A stretch of DNA of 64,000 nucleotides from Locusta migratoria (lineage: Eukaryota; Arthropoda; Insecta; Orthoptera; Acrididae), in contig CM048744.1 in NCBI GenBank assembly GCA_026315105.1, forward strand, positions 978,180,721 to 978,244,720, in the 5' to 3' direction. Under the pieces are notes generated by a model. The model did no database searches. It was given only the letters and a program-made list of their open reading frames with translations, and was not told where the DNA came from. The position numbers were made by a program, and so were the translations under genes. Shown piece after piece: positions 52,456 through 63,525 of this stretch (position 1 is its first letter; every line of letters starts with the position of its first letter).

Positions 52456-53460
52456 ATTGTTGTTGTTGTTTTCATTCCGGAGACTGGTTTGATGCAGATC
52501 TCCAACCTAATCTATCCTGAGCAAGCCTCTTCATCTCCTCATAAGAAAGGCTACATCCATCCATTCGAATCTGCTTACTGTATCCATCTCTTGGTCTCCC
52601 TCTTCGATTTTTCCCCCACACACTTCCCTCCCACACTAAATTCACGATTCCTTAATGTTTAAGAATGTGTCCTACTAATCGATACATTCTTTTAGTCAAG
52701 CTATGCCAGAAATTCCTTTTCTCCCCAATTCTGTTCAGTACCTCGTTAGTTACGCGATCCACCCACCTAATTTTCAGCATTCGTTTGTAACACCACATTT
52801 CAAAAGCCTCTATCCTCTTCCTGTCCCCACTGTTTATCGTCCATGTTTCACTCCCATACAAGGCAACACTCCACACAAATGCCTTCAGAAAGGCATTTCA
52901 TAGGCTTAAATCTATATTCGATGTTAACAAATTTCTCTTTTTCAAAAACGCTTTTCTTCCCATTGCCATTGTGCATTTTATATCCTCTGTACTGCGACCA
53001 TCATTTGTTATTTTACTGCCCGAGTAACAAAACTCATCTACCTCCTTTATTGTTTCGTTACCTAATCTAATTCCTTTAGCATCACCTGATTTTCTTACAC
53101 TGCACTCCATTACCCTAGTTTTGCTCTTGTTAATTTTCATGTTATATGCCCCTTTCAGCACACTGTCCATTTCGATCAATTGCTCCTCCAGGTCCTTTGC
53201 TGTACCTGACAGAATTACTATGTCGTCGGCAAAACGCAATGTTCTTAATTCTTCATCCTGAACTTTAATTCCCTCTCCAAACTTCTCCTTGTTTTCCTTT
53301 ATACCTTGCTCAATGTACAAACTGAACAACATTGGAGAAAGGCTACAACTCAGTGTTACACCGGTCCCAACCTCTGCATCTCTTTCGTGCCCTTCAACTC
53401 TGATAACTGCTGTCTGGTTTTTGTACGAGTTGTAAATAACCTTCTGTTCCCTGACGTAAA
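52456..53460 (-). mobile_element. RTE-like LINE fragment (RT motifs B and C to 3' end)
   Basis: Minus strand: VTLSCSLSPMLFSLYIEQ (motif B, where RQGC is altered to TLSC), LRFADDIVILSGTAKDL (motif C), NKSKTRVMECSVRKSGDAKG, FCYSGSKITNDGRS. After a frameshift the text continues WSVALYGSETWTINSGDRKR and RIGEKRNFWHSLTKR. It ends in a (CAA)n tail at the low-coordinate side. It is 5'-truncated near 53,460, and sits between the two halves of the transposase. Confidence 0.9.
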
Positions 53461-53754
53461 CAGATGGGAAGAAAAATAGTTCTAGTCGTATGGACCTGAA
53501 AAAATTTAAATGTACAGTTGAAGTTGTAGGAACGTCTCGAAACAAGTTTCAAAAAGAGGACTGCATATGGGGATTAAATATTGACAGATGTATGGGGCCG
53601 GTGACTACTTGAACATAAGGAGTGACCGAGCCACTCTGAAGACATTAAAATCTCACACCCAATATTTTGGGAAGAAGTCCAGACGTTGCACAAAATCTTA
53701 GGACACGGCCCAGGGACGCCTCACGGTCGTGAATCCGCATTTCGCGATCGGGGA

Positions 53755-55150
53755 GTCTAATCTCCAATGGATGACTCAGTGGTGTGCAATGACCAGTCAC
53801 ACAATAATATGTGCGATATTTCTAGACGGCACGTGACCACCGAACGGTACGTCAATGTGTTTGCAGGAAATTCATCCCCATTATGCATAGTGGCCGTGAT
53901 TTCGCCAAGATGTGGTTCATGCAAGACGGAGCTCGACCCCATCGAATGAGAGGAGGGTTGATGTCCTGGCTCTGGGGTACCCAGAGGCCACTGGCATGGG
54001 CCGCCATATCCTCCACATCTGAACACACGACTCCTGAATGAAACTTTTCTCTCTGCAGCGGAGTGTGCGCTGATATGAAACTTCCTGGCAGATTAAAATT
54101 GTGTGCCGGAACCGGGACTCGAGCCTGGGACCTTTGCCTTTCGCGGGCAAGCGCTCTACCACTGAGCTACCCCGACACGACTCACGATGCCGTCTCACAA
54201 CTTTACTTCCGCCAGTACCTCGCCTCCTACTTTCCAAACTTCACAGAAGCTCTCCTGCGAAACTTGCAAGACTAGCACTCCTGGAAGAAAGGATATGGTG
54301 GAGACATGGCTTAGCCACAGCCTAGGGGATGTTTCCAGAATGAAACTTTCACTCTGCAGCGGAGTGTGCGCTGATATGAAACTTCCTGGCAGATTAAAAT
54401 TGTGTGCCGGAACCGGGACTCGAGCCTGGGACCTTTGCCTTTCGCGGGCAAGCGCTCTACCACTGAGCTACCCCGACACGACTCACGATGCCGTCTCACA
54501 ACTTTACTTCCGCCAGTACCTCGCCTCCTACTTTCCAAACTTCACAGAAGCTCTCCTGCGAAACTTGCAAGACTAGCACTCCTGGAAGAAAGGATATGGT
54601 GGAGACATGGCTTAGCCACAGCCTAGGGGATGTTTCCAGAATGAAACTTTCACTCTGCAGTGGAGTGTGCGCTGATATGAAACTTCCTGGCAGATTAAAA
54701 TTGTGTGCCGGAACCGGGACTCGAGTGAAAGTTTCATTCTGGAAACATCCCTTAGGCTGTGGCTAAGCCATGTCTCCACCACATCCTTTCTTCCAGCAGT
54801 GCTAGTCTTGCTTTTTTCGCAGGAGAGCTTCTGTGAAGTTTGGAAAGTAGGAGGCGAGGTACTGGATCGTGAGTCGTGTCGGGTTAGCTCAGCCGGTAGA
54901 GCACTTGTCCGCGAAAGGCAAAGGTCCCAGGTTCGAGTCCCGGTTCCGGCACACAATTTTAATCTGCCGGGAAGTTTCACACGACTCCTTTTTGTGGAGC
55001 TATATTAAAGATAAAGTGTACGCAATAACCCCAAAACCATTGCTCAGCTAAAATCAGCTACTCACGAGGTCAGCGATGTTCCGACACTTCGGCGGGACAC
55101 GCAGAATTTCGCTGTTCGCCCGTGACAAATCTTCGCCACGGAAAGCAAGC
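53755..55150 (+). pseudogene. IS630-like transposase, C-terminal half, split by SINE C
   Basis: Frames give WCAMTSHTIICAIFLDGT, TTERYVNVFAGN, PIMHSGRDFAKMWFMQDGAR and PHR. The MQDGARPH word holds the second catalytic Asp in this family. Next is ALGYPEATGMG-type text (here in a shifted frame), then HLNTRL at the SINE junction. After the SINE the text resumes LLVELY, KVYAITPKPLLS-type and SDVPTLRRDTQNFAV, matching the family's WGYLKDxVY end. Frameshifts are many. 53,461-53,754 between the RTE and this segment is partly unassigned. Confidence 0.8.
54036..54977. mobile_element. Compound SINE C, 942 bp, two-and-a-half direct units plus an inverted unit, 12-bp target duplication
   Basis: Units starting near 54,036, 54,337 and 54,638 repeat at exactly 301 bp with almost no differences. 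The third breaks at GGGACTCGAG (54,723) into an inverted copy with its own tRNA-like segment (GGGTTAGCTCAGCCGGTAGA, GGTTCGAGTCCCGG). CACACGACTCCT flanks the whole array at 54,024-54,035 and 54,978-54,989. The near identity of the units suggests recent amplification in place or a recent compound insertion. Confidence 0.93.
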
Positions 55151-55734
55151 ATGTCTAAAATATCGGAACCTAAATTCGAACGTCTGTAGTGACAATCACA
55201 CGTTGAACAAAATGTTTAGACGCAGTAGATTACGTACAGCTCAATAATTGTCAACCTGAATAATGGCTACTGAAATTAAGTTACTCGTGTTTAGCACTGG
55301 TTGTGTCCGCAAGAGGGCGTGAATGACCACTGTGAGTGACCCAGACCTGGCACGTTCTCGTGTGGCAGCATTATCAGCACTTGAAAGGAGCCTATCTGTG
55401 GGTCTTCGTTTGGCCGGCTGGTGGAGTTGTGTAATCCTGCTCTCCGAGCCATTTCAACACGATAGTGACTGAGGCCCTTCACACACGCCGAGTTTCCAGT
55501 CAGCCAGCACACGGGAGCTTTGTGTACCATACCGCGCCATCGGCCAGTGAGACGCAACAGCCGGCCTAGACTACACTGTAGCGTCCCTAAGCTGGCAACC
55601 CACTCATTCGCACATTATGAGCTCAACTTTGGAAAAATTAAAAATTAATGCTGTCTGTATTAACACAAGACACTAAATATAAAAATATGTGTTTTAAAAT
55701 TTTTGATCGAACTATTTTTATGTCATTTATTTAT
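55151..55734. other. Unassigned sequence
   Basis: The part at 55,290-55,570 is GC-rich with an 88-codon minus frame lacking known motifs. Confidence 0.5.
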
Positions 55735-56370
55735 TGTATGGCAGTGCACATCATTTAGCAGGTGTTATACAACTATACATACAAAAAATACAAAACTGTG
55801 TAAAACATACAAGAATACAAAAGAGACATAAAATAAGGTATATAAGAAGCATACAGCACATAAAGAATAAATTAACACAGTCAGATACAAACATCAAGGT
55901 TGCGTATGTAGTCTACTGCAGCGTCTTTTGCAGTCAGGAATTCGCAGACGTTCCCATCGTACACTCTCATCTCGCAGTCTTATATTGTGTGGCGTACGGT
56001 TTGCGTATCGGCGCCGCAGTCGCAGTTGGGAGATGGAATTTTACTCCATCTGTAGAGAGAGAGAGAGTCTGCGGATGTTCCATGGTTCGTGCGAATTCTG
56101 TTCAGGGGTGACCAGGCTTTACGGGGCAGCTCGTATCCAGGCGGTCTCTCGGTGATGCAGGGGAGGGCTTGACATTGCTCAGGACATGCCTGCCGCCATA
56201 TTTCCTTCCAGGACTCTATTAGGTCAAAGTCCGTATTGTACAATTCCTTGGCTGTTTTCATTGTTGGGTGTCTGGATCGCAGTCTATTTCTTTCTAGGTC
56301 AGGCGCGTCATGGTGTATGGGGAGCCGAGGATTGATAGTTATCTTCCTGTATTCCCGGAGTTATTTTGTT
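55735..56370 (-). pseudogene. Non-LTR retrotransposon C-terminus with Cys/His motif
   Basis: Minus strand: RPPGYELPRKAWSPLNRIRT, NHGTSADSLSLYRW, SPNCDCGADTQTVRHTI, an in-frame TAA, then CEMRVYDGNVCEFLTAKDAA and VDYIRNLD. The order LPRxxWxxLNRIRTGHG, CDCG, H-x4-C is the C-terminal zinc-knuckle-like region following the RT (or RNase H) in several LINE ORF2 proteins. The expected Cys after HTI is retained past the stop. It differs from the two LINE families above. The RT part is missing and the A-rich minus-strand 3' region ends near 55,735. Confidence 0.78.
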
Positions 56371-57160
56371 GATAGTTAACACTGTCAGATGAGTAATGCA
56401 TGTATAATCTTCGCCACAGAGCCAAAGACGAGAATAAAAGACTGCTGGAATAAACAACATGAATCACACTAACAACCACATACAGACGGCAACGTAACAG
56501 AACCTCCAAGACTTAATGGATAAATTAATGCCTCTGAAGTGCCTACACGCCGCTACCAAGCGGCAAAATATCGTACTAGAAGCATATTGCTCATCAACAA
56601 CAATGCGACTTTAAGGACTGATACACAAAATACGGTATAAATCAGCTTTTAACACGTTGTCGTTGAGGGACGTCACTGGGAATGAAAGGGTTAACAACAG
56701 GAAAACAATTTGACACAACCGGTACGGACCGGAAACACCGAGCGCTGCTTATGGCGTCCCATTGTGATGAGCCACAGTTCCGCGAGACCCCAGATAACCG
56801 TCGTCGGTAATTATGGCGGCAATCCGGGAACAAGTCCCTTTCTGCGAATGGTTTGGAGAGGCACACTAGTGTTAATGGTGAGATATGATTCCATGTCACG
56901 GTGGTAGTGAAAGGGGAAACTGTCGCGACACATTGGCCGAGGAGTTGGAAGCCCGAGCACAGCACTCGCAAGAAATAGGTATAAAGAGGAGATAATCGTG
57001 GTTGAAGAAACAGAGAAGGAAAGAGGCAGTAGCAATGGAAGAGAAAGAAATGGGAGACAGACAATAGCCGAAGAAGGCAGACAAAAGGGACAGAAATGGT
57101 TGAAGGCAGTGGCAGTGGGAGAGACAGACAGAGAAAAGTACTAATCAGAGGAAAACGTAA
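56371..57160. other. Unassigned sequence
   Basis: A purine-rich stretch (about 56,950-57,130) gives long antisense frames only. No motif. Confidence 0.5.
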
Positions 57161-57161
57161 C

Positions 57162-57242
<81 letters not shown>
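57162..57242. repeat. Compound (GT)n, G-run, (AG)n tract
   Basis: About 16 bp of GT, about 18 G and about 48 bp of AG follow without interruption. On the plus strand the whole tract is purine-rich after the first part. Confidence 0.98.
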
Positions 57243-57246
<4 letters not shown>

Positions 57247-57523
57247 AGACAGTGCCAGTGAAAGGTAGATGTTTTGTATGAAACCTTCTTTACGACGACA
57301 GACTGGGTAAAAGAATTTAGCGTGTTCTATGTTTAAAAAAGGCGGAATATGTTCGCATGCCAAAAGTTTTGGTGTTGATGACGTAATGAGGAATGCAGCA
57401 GATGTTTCCTCACTTTCTGTTAGCAGATTGACATAATTGTAAAAGGTTGTCCAAAACACTGTAATATATTATTTTATTAATTCACCCTCAGTTATATAGT
57501 GCAGAACGTACGGTTTTTAGAGA

Positions 57524-58942
57524 CAACTGCTTCAAAACTGACTAACATAAAAAGCAGTGTGTCCGTATGTTTGTACGTGTTGCATACAAATCTACAGTTT
57601 TGTTCCAATCTTTATGAAATTTTGTGCACGTAAGCTTCAATCCATGAGAACGGTCGCCGTAAGTGTAAGAATCACATACCATATATATATAGTTCACGAG
57701 ATATGACGTCATAAGCAATTAGATGCGCGAAAAACTGCTGCATCTTGCGACAATGCTGCTCATTTTCTCCTAACCATTGGACCGATTTCAACCAAATTTG
57801 GCACACACATTCCTTACCGTGAGGTAACAATTACTGCATGGTTAAGAATCACATACGGCACATGGTTCAAAAGATATTACGTCATAACCAATAGAAATCG
57901 CAAAAAATGCCATATAATGCGGCGATAATTTCGAAATACACTGTATGAGAATGACAGCACTTGGCGACTTGCAACAAACTTGAAACATAATTTCAAAGCT
58001 TTATTAAACTTTTTCTCGCTGGCAACCATAGTAAAATGATGAAAAGAAAAAAGTTTCTCGCTTACCACTTTTCCGCTGTTTATGGAGTAAAACTACGGCT
58101 CTCGGTATGACGTTACAATTTATAATTTGAACACTAGAAATTGTAGTCGCGGGAAATTTTACAGACAGTATACACACATATAGTTGAGTGTACCTTCTAA
58201 ATTGTATCCTAGTAGGACAAATAGTTCATGAGATATGAGCACATAAATAGTAACGTTCCTGTGTTCATGGACTAAAACTACGGCTTTCGATGTAAGGTAA
58301 CAGTTTATAATTTCTACATTACAAATTGTAGGAGCAGGACATTTTAAAAGCAGTATACACGCATATAGTTTAGTGTACCTTGTAAATTGTATCACAATAT
58401 GACACGTAGTGCATGAGATATGAGCACATAAACAGTAACGTTCGCGGTAAACCGCCCCATCACGCACCAAGTTTTAATCTATTACTTCTTTACTACTAAT
58501 AGTATTCCCAAGAGATTTTACAGACATATAGCCCTTATACAAATAAATATAGGTAAAGGTAAAGCAGTCAACAATCCGAAGATTGGTTTGAACACCACAG
58601 TGCTTTACTAAGCATGGTCCTGTTTGGAGGTGGTATGCCGTTGCCTTCCTCCGACCTTCGAACTGACTTACCCAGCCAGTTATTGGGGGACCTACAGTTT
58701 AACGTGGGTTCCGAACCACGGTGCTACTCGGTATTTTTCACATGAGCAATACTGCCAGAGGTGAAAGAAGTGGAAAGTGACAGATAAAAATCCTAGGACC
58801 TGGCGGGGATCGAACCCGCGACCTTTGGATTTGTACTCTGGCACTCTACCACTGTGCAACCGAGGCGAAATATATACCTGAAAAATGACAGGAATAAATA
58901 AATAAATAAAAACCCGGGCAACGCCGGGTTTTCAGCTAGTTT
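57524..58942 (-). repeat. Dispersed non-coding repeat X, minus-strand copy
   Basis: Reverse complement of 48,953-50,548 along its length, ending at AACCCGGGCAACGCCGGGTT then TTCAGCTAG. A SINE D interrupts it near the end. With the plus-strand copy it forms a pair of inverted repeats about 7 kb apart. Confidence 0.8.
58553..58866 (-). mobile_element. SINE D inside repeat X
   Basis: B box GGGTTCGATCCCCGCC (minus) is intact. The body matches 46,796 and 60,245. AAATATA lies at both junctions but the match is short. Confidence 0.9.
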
Positions 58943-59159
58943 ATTATATGTAATTCACAAATTTTAGTCTAAGTTAACAGATATGGTATAATTTTATTTA
59001 TTATTTCTGTGTATGATATTATGTAGGGAGTATGGTTGAAGATTTTATTAGAAATTTTAGGAGGAGATTGTAGATGATATATTTATATTTGACATGGTTT
59101 TCCTTATTTAGTCTTTGGCTGACTTTAGCCTTATAGTACGATCTCTGATCAATGGTAAG

Positions 59160-59353
59160 CTCAGTGTCTGAGCACGTTGTGGCGCTATGCTCCGATGCGC
59201 GAGGCCGCTCCCCGTCGGGGGTTCGAATCCCCCCTCGGGCATGGATATTTGTGCCGTCCTAGTTCGTAAGTAGTTCATAAGTAGTTTGTTAGTTTAGGGA
59301 CTGATGACCCCGCAATTCAGTACCATAAGCTTAACAAACATTTGAACATTTTG
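59160..59353 (+). mobile_element. SINE A2 head with SINE A tail, 9-bp target duplication
   Basis: The head is A2-like (GCGCTATGCTCCGATGCGC, as on the minus strand at 25,920), joined to a standard B box, linker and tail. AATGGTAAG is repeated at 59,151-59,159 and 59,354-59,362. Confidence 0.9.
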
Positions 59354-59475
59354 AATGGTAAGTTCCATTACCCTGTTTCCAGCCTTAAATTATCTATAAA
59401 ATTATCGATGTAATTTTTGTGTTTAAAATCGGTTTGATCGTTTAATAAATAATTTGTGGGTACATACATCAATTT

Positions 59476-59634
59476 TCTAAAATGTTCAAATCTTTGTAGA
59501 GCTTATGGGACTCAACTAAAAACGGCACAAAGATCCATGCCCGAGAGGGGGGGGGGAGGGATTCGAACCCCCGACCGCAGAGGCCGTGTAGACCGTGATT
59601 GGCACGCCGCAGACCGCTCGGCCACCGCGGCCGG
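59476..59634 (-). mobile_element. SINE A with deleted tail hairpin, 9-bp target duplication
   Basis: Complete head and B box on the minus strand; the tail lacks the GGACTGATGACC part (direct jump from GTGCCGTT to TTAGTTGAGTCCC). CATCAATTT is at 59,467-59,475 and 59,635-59,643. Confidence 0.92.
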
Positions 59635-59643
59635 CATCAATTT

Positions 59644-60244
59644 CCTCCAGAATATTCATTTCATATTCTTTTTGTATTATAAATAAAATTTCGAGTATAT
59701 TTTCTATAGTGCCTATTTGTGTGATTGCCCGATTTTAAGTGCTGGTAAAAAAACACACCACTTCGAAATTTGTAATTTTATTTATGTAAATTTATTTATC
59801 TAGCTCTTGGATACATATTGATAACAGAAAATGTTTTCGCAGAATGACACGTGACGAAGATAATTACACAGAAAGATATCTAGTTAATACATAGTACAGT
59901 GTTTTGGACCAACCTCTTACAATTACGTCACTCTAGGACATCTGTAACACTGTGGGGCCCAAGATATGACAAGTTTTCTGTTAGTGTTGTTTAAAGAGGA
60001 ACACATTTGCCTTTTTGTATTCGACAGGAACATTTTTCAGCTGGTGTAATTATGAAGGAGGAATTTTAGTACATAGTCGTTTAATCAGTGAATTAGTGAG
60101 GAAAAAATAGGTCTATATCGATGATGAATATGAAACTTTTTTTCAATGTGTTGCGAATTTAACAAAAACAAAAGTAAGAATGTCTATACATTAGAAGCAC
60201 TGGAACAAAGGTAAAGGCTGCGCAATCAAAGAAACTTTAAAAAG
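59644..60244. other. Unassigned AT-rich sequence
   Basis: Nothing recognised. Confidence 0.5.
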
Positions 60245-60556
60245 AGGGTAAAGCAGTCAACAATCCGAAGATTGGTTTGAACACCGCAGTGCTTTACTAG
60301 GCATGGTCCTGTTTGGAGGTGGTATGCCGTTGCCTTCCTCCGACCTTCGAACTGACTTACCCAGCCAGTTATAGGGGGATCTACAGTTTAATTGGGTTTC
60401 GAACCACGGTGCTACTCGGTATTTTTCACATGAGCAATTCTGCCAGAAGTGAAAGAAGTGGAAAGTGACATAAAAATCCTAGGACCTGGCGGGGATCGAA
60501 CCTGCGACCTTTGGATTTGTAGTCTGGCACGCTACACAGTGCAGCCGAGGGGACTA
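60245..60556 (-). mobile_element. SINE D
   Basis: Full-length match to the other two copies, with B box GGTTCGATCCCCGCC on the minus strand (one change) and the CAATCTTCGGATTGTTGACT end. Confidence 0.9.
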
Positions 60557-61469
60557 AATTTACTAAGAAATGTGGATGAGAATTATATACACTAATTCAG
60601 GACTGGAATATAAAATTAGGGTGATGGGTGAAAAGTTGCTGATGTAGGTGGAGGAATAATGAAAGTGTTACACAGAATGCCCTCCGACGCTACACCATAA
60701 CGTGACTTGCAAAGCGCAGATGCAGAATGTGTGTGTTAGGTCCCCCTAGAACTACACTCGAGCAGAGAGCTGAGGCGGTGTCTCAAACAGTTGATGGAGG
60801 TGACTCTGCGCCAGTAAACAGACGCTGCCGTTTGCAGAGCTAATTAATAAGCGACAGGTGACGAGGCGACAGAGCGTGCGGTTCCTAATTACGCTCTGCT
60901 GTGAGTCTGCCGGCAGATCGCGGGACTCCAATACCGCTACCGCTGCCGAGGCGGCGCACAATAGCCAGTTCAGGACGCAATTAAGGCCACCACTCTCCAA
61001 ATATTGCCTTTGTCGCGGCCCAAAGCAGCTGCTACTTCCATGTTTTGAAAGCTCACTTGCTACCCGTGAGAAAGTCGCAAGGTGGCAGCGTTAATGTTTC
61101 TTTATTGGAAACGAGCTATTTTATGCAAAAGCATATAGTAAGGGACAATTAATATTTCTTGCAGTCACCAAATGTATGTAGGGCCTACCCATTTCCATCA
61201 CAATGGTACTTTTCCACTTCAATGAAAAGTACCCGAAGCTGCTCGGTTCACTTAATGAGGACAGTGGGATTCAGAACACCAGTTACGCAGTCTCCAACTA
61301 TCCGGATCGCTATGAGGAGAACGAACTTTGTACTCAGTGACTAACGTTTTTGTTCGGTACTTATAACAGTGGATAGCACACTGTTCGTTTGTGTCGTTCT
61401 AAAATCAATCCGTGGCGAATGTATTAAAAGGCTGTCTGACAAACAATATTCAGGTAATCAGCGTCAAGC
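60557..61469. other. Unassigned; GC-rich patch at 60,760-61,040
   Basis: Overlapping open frames on both strands in the GC-rich patch show no motif. Nothing else. Confidence 0.5.
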
Positions 61470-61482
61470 GAAGCGAGACTTG

Positions 61483-61915
61483 AAACTTCCTGGCAGATTA
61501 AAATTGTGTGCCGGAACCGGGACTCGAACCTGGGACCTTTGCCTTTCGCGAGCAAGCGCTCTACCGATTGAGCTATCCAGACACGACTCACGATGCCGCC
61601 CCACAACTTTACTTCCGCCAGTATCTCGCCTCGCCTCCACCATGTCTCCACCATATCCTTTCTTCCAGGAGTGCTAGTCTTGCATGTTTCGCAGGAGAGC
61701 TTCTGTGAAGTTTGGAAAGGAGGAGGAGAGGTACTGGCGGAAGTAAAGTTGTGAGGAGACATCGTGAGTCGTGTCGGGATAGCTCAATCGGTAGAGCGCT
61801 TGCCCGCAAAAGGCAAAAGTCCCAGATTCGAGTCCCGGTTCCGGCACACAATTTTAATATGCCAAGAAATTTCAAATCAGCGCACACTCCGCTGCAGAAT
61901 GAAAGTTTCAATCTG
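61483..61915. mobile_element. SINE C inverted dimer, perfect 13-bp target duplication
   Basis: Two tRNA-like segments face outward-to-inward as at 14.1 kb: the left on the minus strand (ATAGCTCAATCGGTAGAGCG, GGTTCGAGTCCCGG), the right on the plus strand (same boxes, one change). The acceptor-stem words GTCGGGA and TTCCGGC pair. GAAGCGAGACTTG is exact at 61,470-61,482 and 61,916-61,928. The duplication shows that the dimer inserted as one unit. Confidence 0.95.
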
Positions 61916-61928
61916 GAAGCGAGACTTG

Positions 61929-62918
61929 TCTACACAAAAACGTTTGGAGAATGCAAACAGACTCTGACGCACATCTTCCACTACTGACATTGCTAGTAGA
62001 CGACTGTACAACACAGTTTGTGGTCCTCACATTGACGTAGCAATACCATCTATAAACGTATTTAGCTTTTTTAATAAGTGAATTACCTGTTTTGTGAATA
62101 ATTCATTTGGGTCCAGTCTAGAGTTCTTCACATGATTGGAAGTGTACTGTACATACAAAACTAAACGCCAAAAATGAAATGGACGGTAGTGTCGACCTAA
62201 AGCATCAGATTTCGTATAGGAATGCAAGCGCGTTAATGACTCATTACAGCGCTAGCTTGTACAACAGTATTAATCACAAGGGAACGACATGACATGTAAA
62301 AGAAAATGAATCAAGTATTCATTAACAGTTTACCAGGGCCGCGGCCAACGGTGATAAATGGTATAAATGCATTCCCTTTCCAAGTAAAGTCCTCAAAACA
62401 CAGATAGCTCAAAGCCAACACAGGTGCCAAAGGTCGAATGATTATTCTATTACGGATTTATTATTGTTTCTTCCACTGCAGGACTTCTCGAATATATCCC
62501 AATGCCAGTTACACACCTGGAAGCATAAAATGATGCATCGGTGCGTAACTCCCGGTGAAGACTCGAATGTTCGGCGATCCAACTGATTCCTACCTGAGAA
62601 TCGTTCCCCGACAAGCTTTGAGCAGCTAATCTCATTTCATGTGCAGCTCCATACCTGTTATGCACGTGGGCCAGCCCCACAGTGGTGGAACGATACATGC
62701 TGCTAGCGATCCTTAAAGGAAATGATGCATCCAGCTAGCGATGCACTTTCTACAGGTACCGCGCACACATTCATATACGACATCTACTCAGTTTGTTCCT
62801 CTCCAACTGCCTTTACGTTTTTGATAGGTATTTTAAAACCAAAATGAAAGAAATGTGCTTGGTCGCTACTGATTTTTCGTCAATTCCTCCAACCTTCATA
62901 CACAACTAAATGTACTTC
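61929..62918. other. Unassigned sequence
   Basis: About 1 kb without recognised elements or supported frames. Confidence 0.5.
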
Positions 62919-62920
62919 TA

Positions 62921-63517
62921 CAAGGTGTTACACAAAGGCACGGTCAAACTTTCAGGAAACGTTCCTCACAAACAAAGAAAGAAAATATGTTATGTTGACA
63001 TGTGTCCGGAAACGCTTAATTTCCATGTTAGAGGTCATTTTAGTATTTCTCTTTAAATTTAAATTGAAATAATTCGTGCAGACAATTGTCAAAATACCCA
63101 GTTCTTTCGTTAGTATGTACTGTACTTTCTCGATTCACCGCATTTGTAAACATTGCACTGACTGCAAAACCACGTTCGTGATGAACACTAACCAGCTGAT
63201 GCTACGTACTGATGTGCTTGATGCTAGTACTGTAGAGCAATGAGTCGCATGTCAACACAAGCACTGAAGTCAACATTACCTTCCTTCAATTGGGCCAACT
63301 GGCGGTGAATCGAGGAAGTACAGTACATACTAACGAAGCAATTGGGTATTTTGACAATTGCCTGCAAGCATTATTTCAATTTACATTTAAAGAGAAATAC
63401 TAAAATGAGCTCTAACATGGAAATTAAGCGTTTCCGGACACATGTCTACATGTTTTCTTTCTTTGTGTGTGAGGAATGTTTCCCGAAAGTTTGGCCGTGC
63501 CTTTTTGTAACACCCTG
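62921..63517. mobile_element. Tc1/mariner-type MITE, 597 bp, TA duplication
   Basis: Terminal inverted repeats of about 215 bp start CAAGGTGTTACACAAAGGC (left) and end GCCTTTTTGTAACACCCTG (right). Shared inner words include GGAAACGCTTAATTTCCATG and AGTATGTACTGTACTT. TA precedes the left end (62,919-62,920) and follows the right (63,518-63,519). A 150-bp centre has no coding potential. It looks like a deletion derivative of a larger element whose ends I recall from locust repeats. Confidence 0.92.
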
Positions 63518-63525
63518 TATATGTC

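Noticed and set aside
54036..54740. CRISPR-like array from the 301-bp direct repeats
   Set aside because: Units are long, contiguous and tRNA-headed; there are no spacers, and the host is a eukaryote.
54884..54955. Functional tRNA gene in SINE C
   Set aside because: The acceptor and D stems pair, but position 33 is not U and the segment occurs in every SINE C unit, so it is a SINE head.
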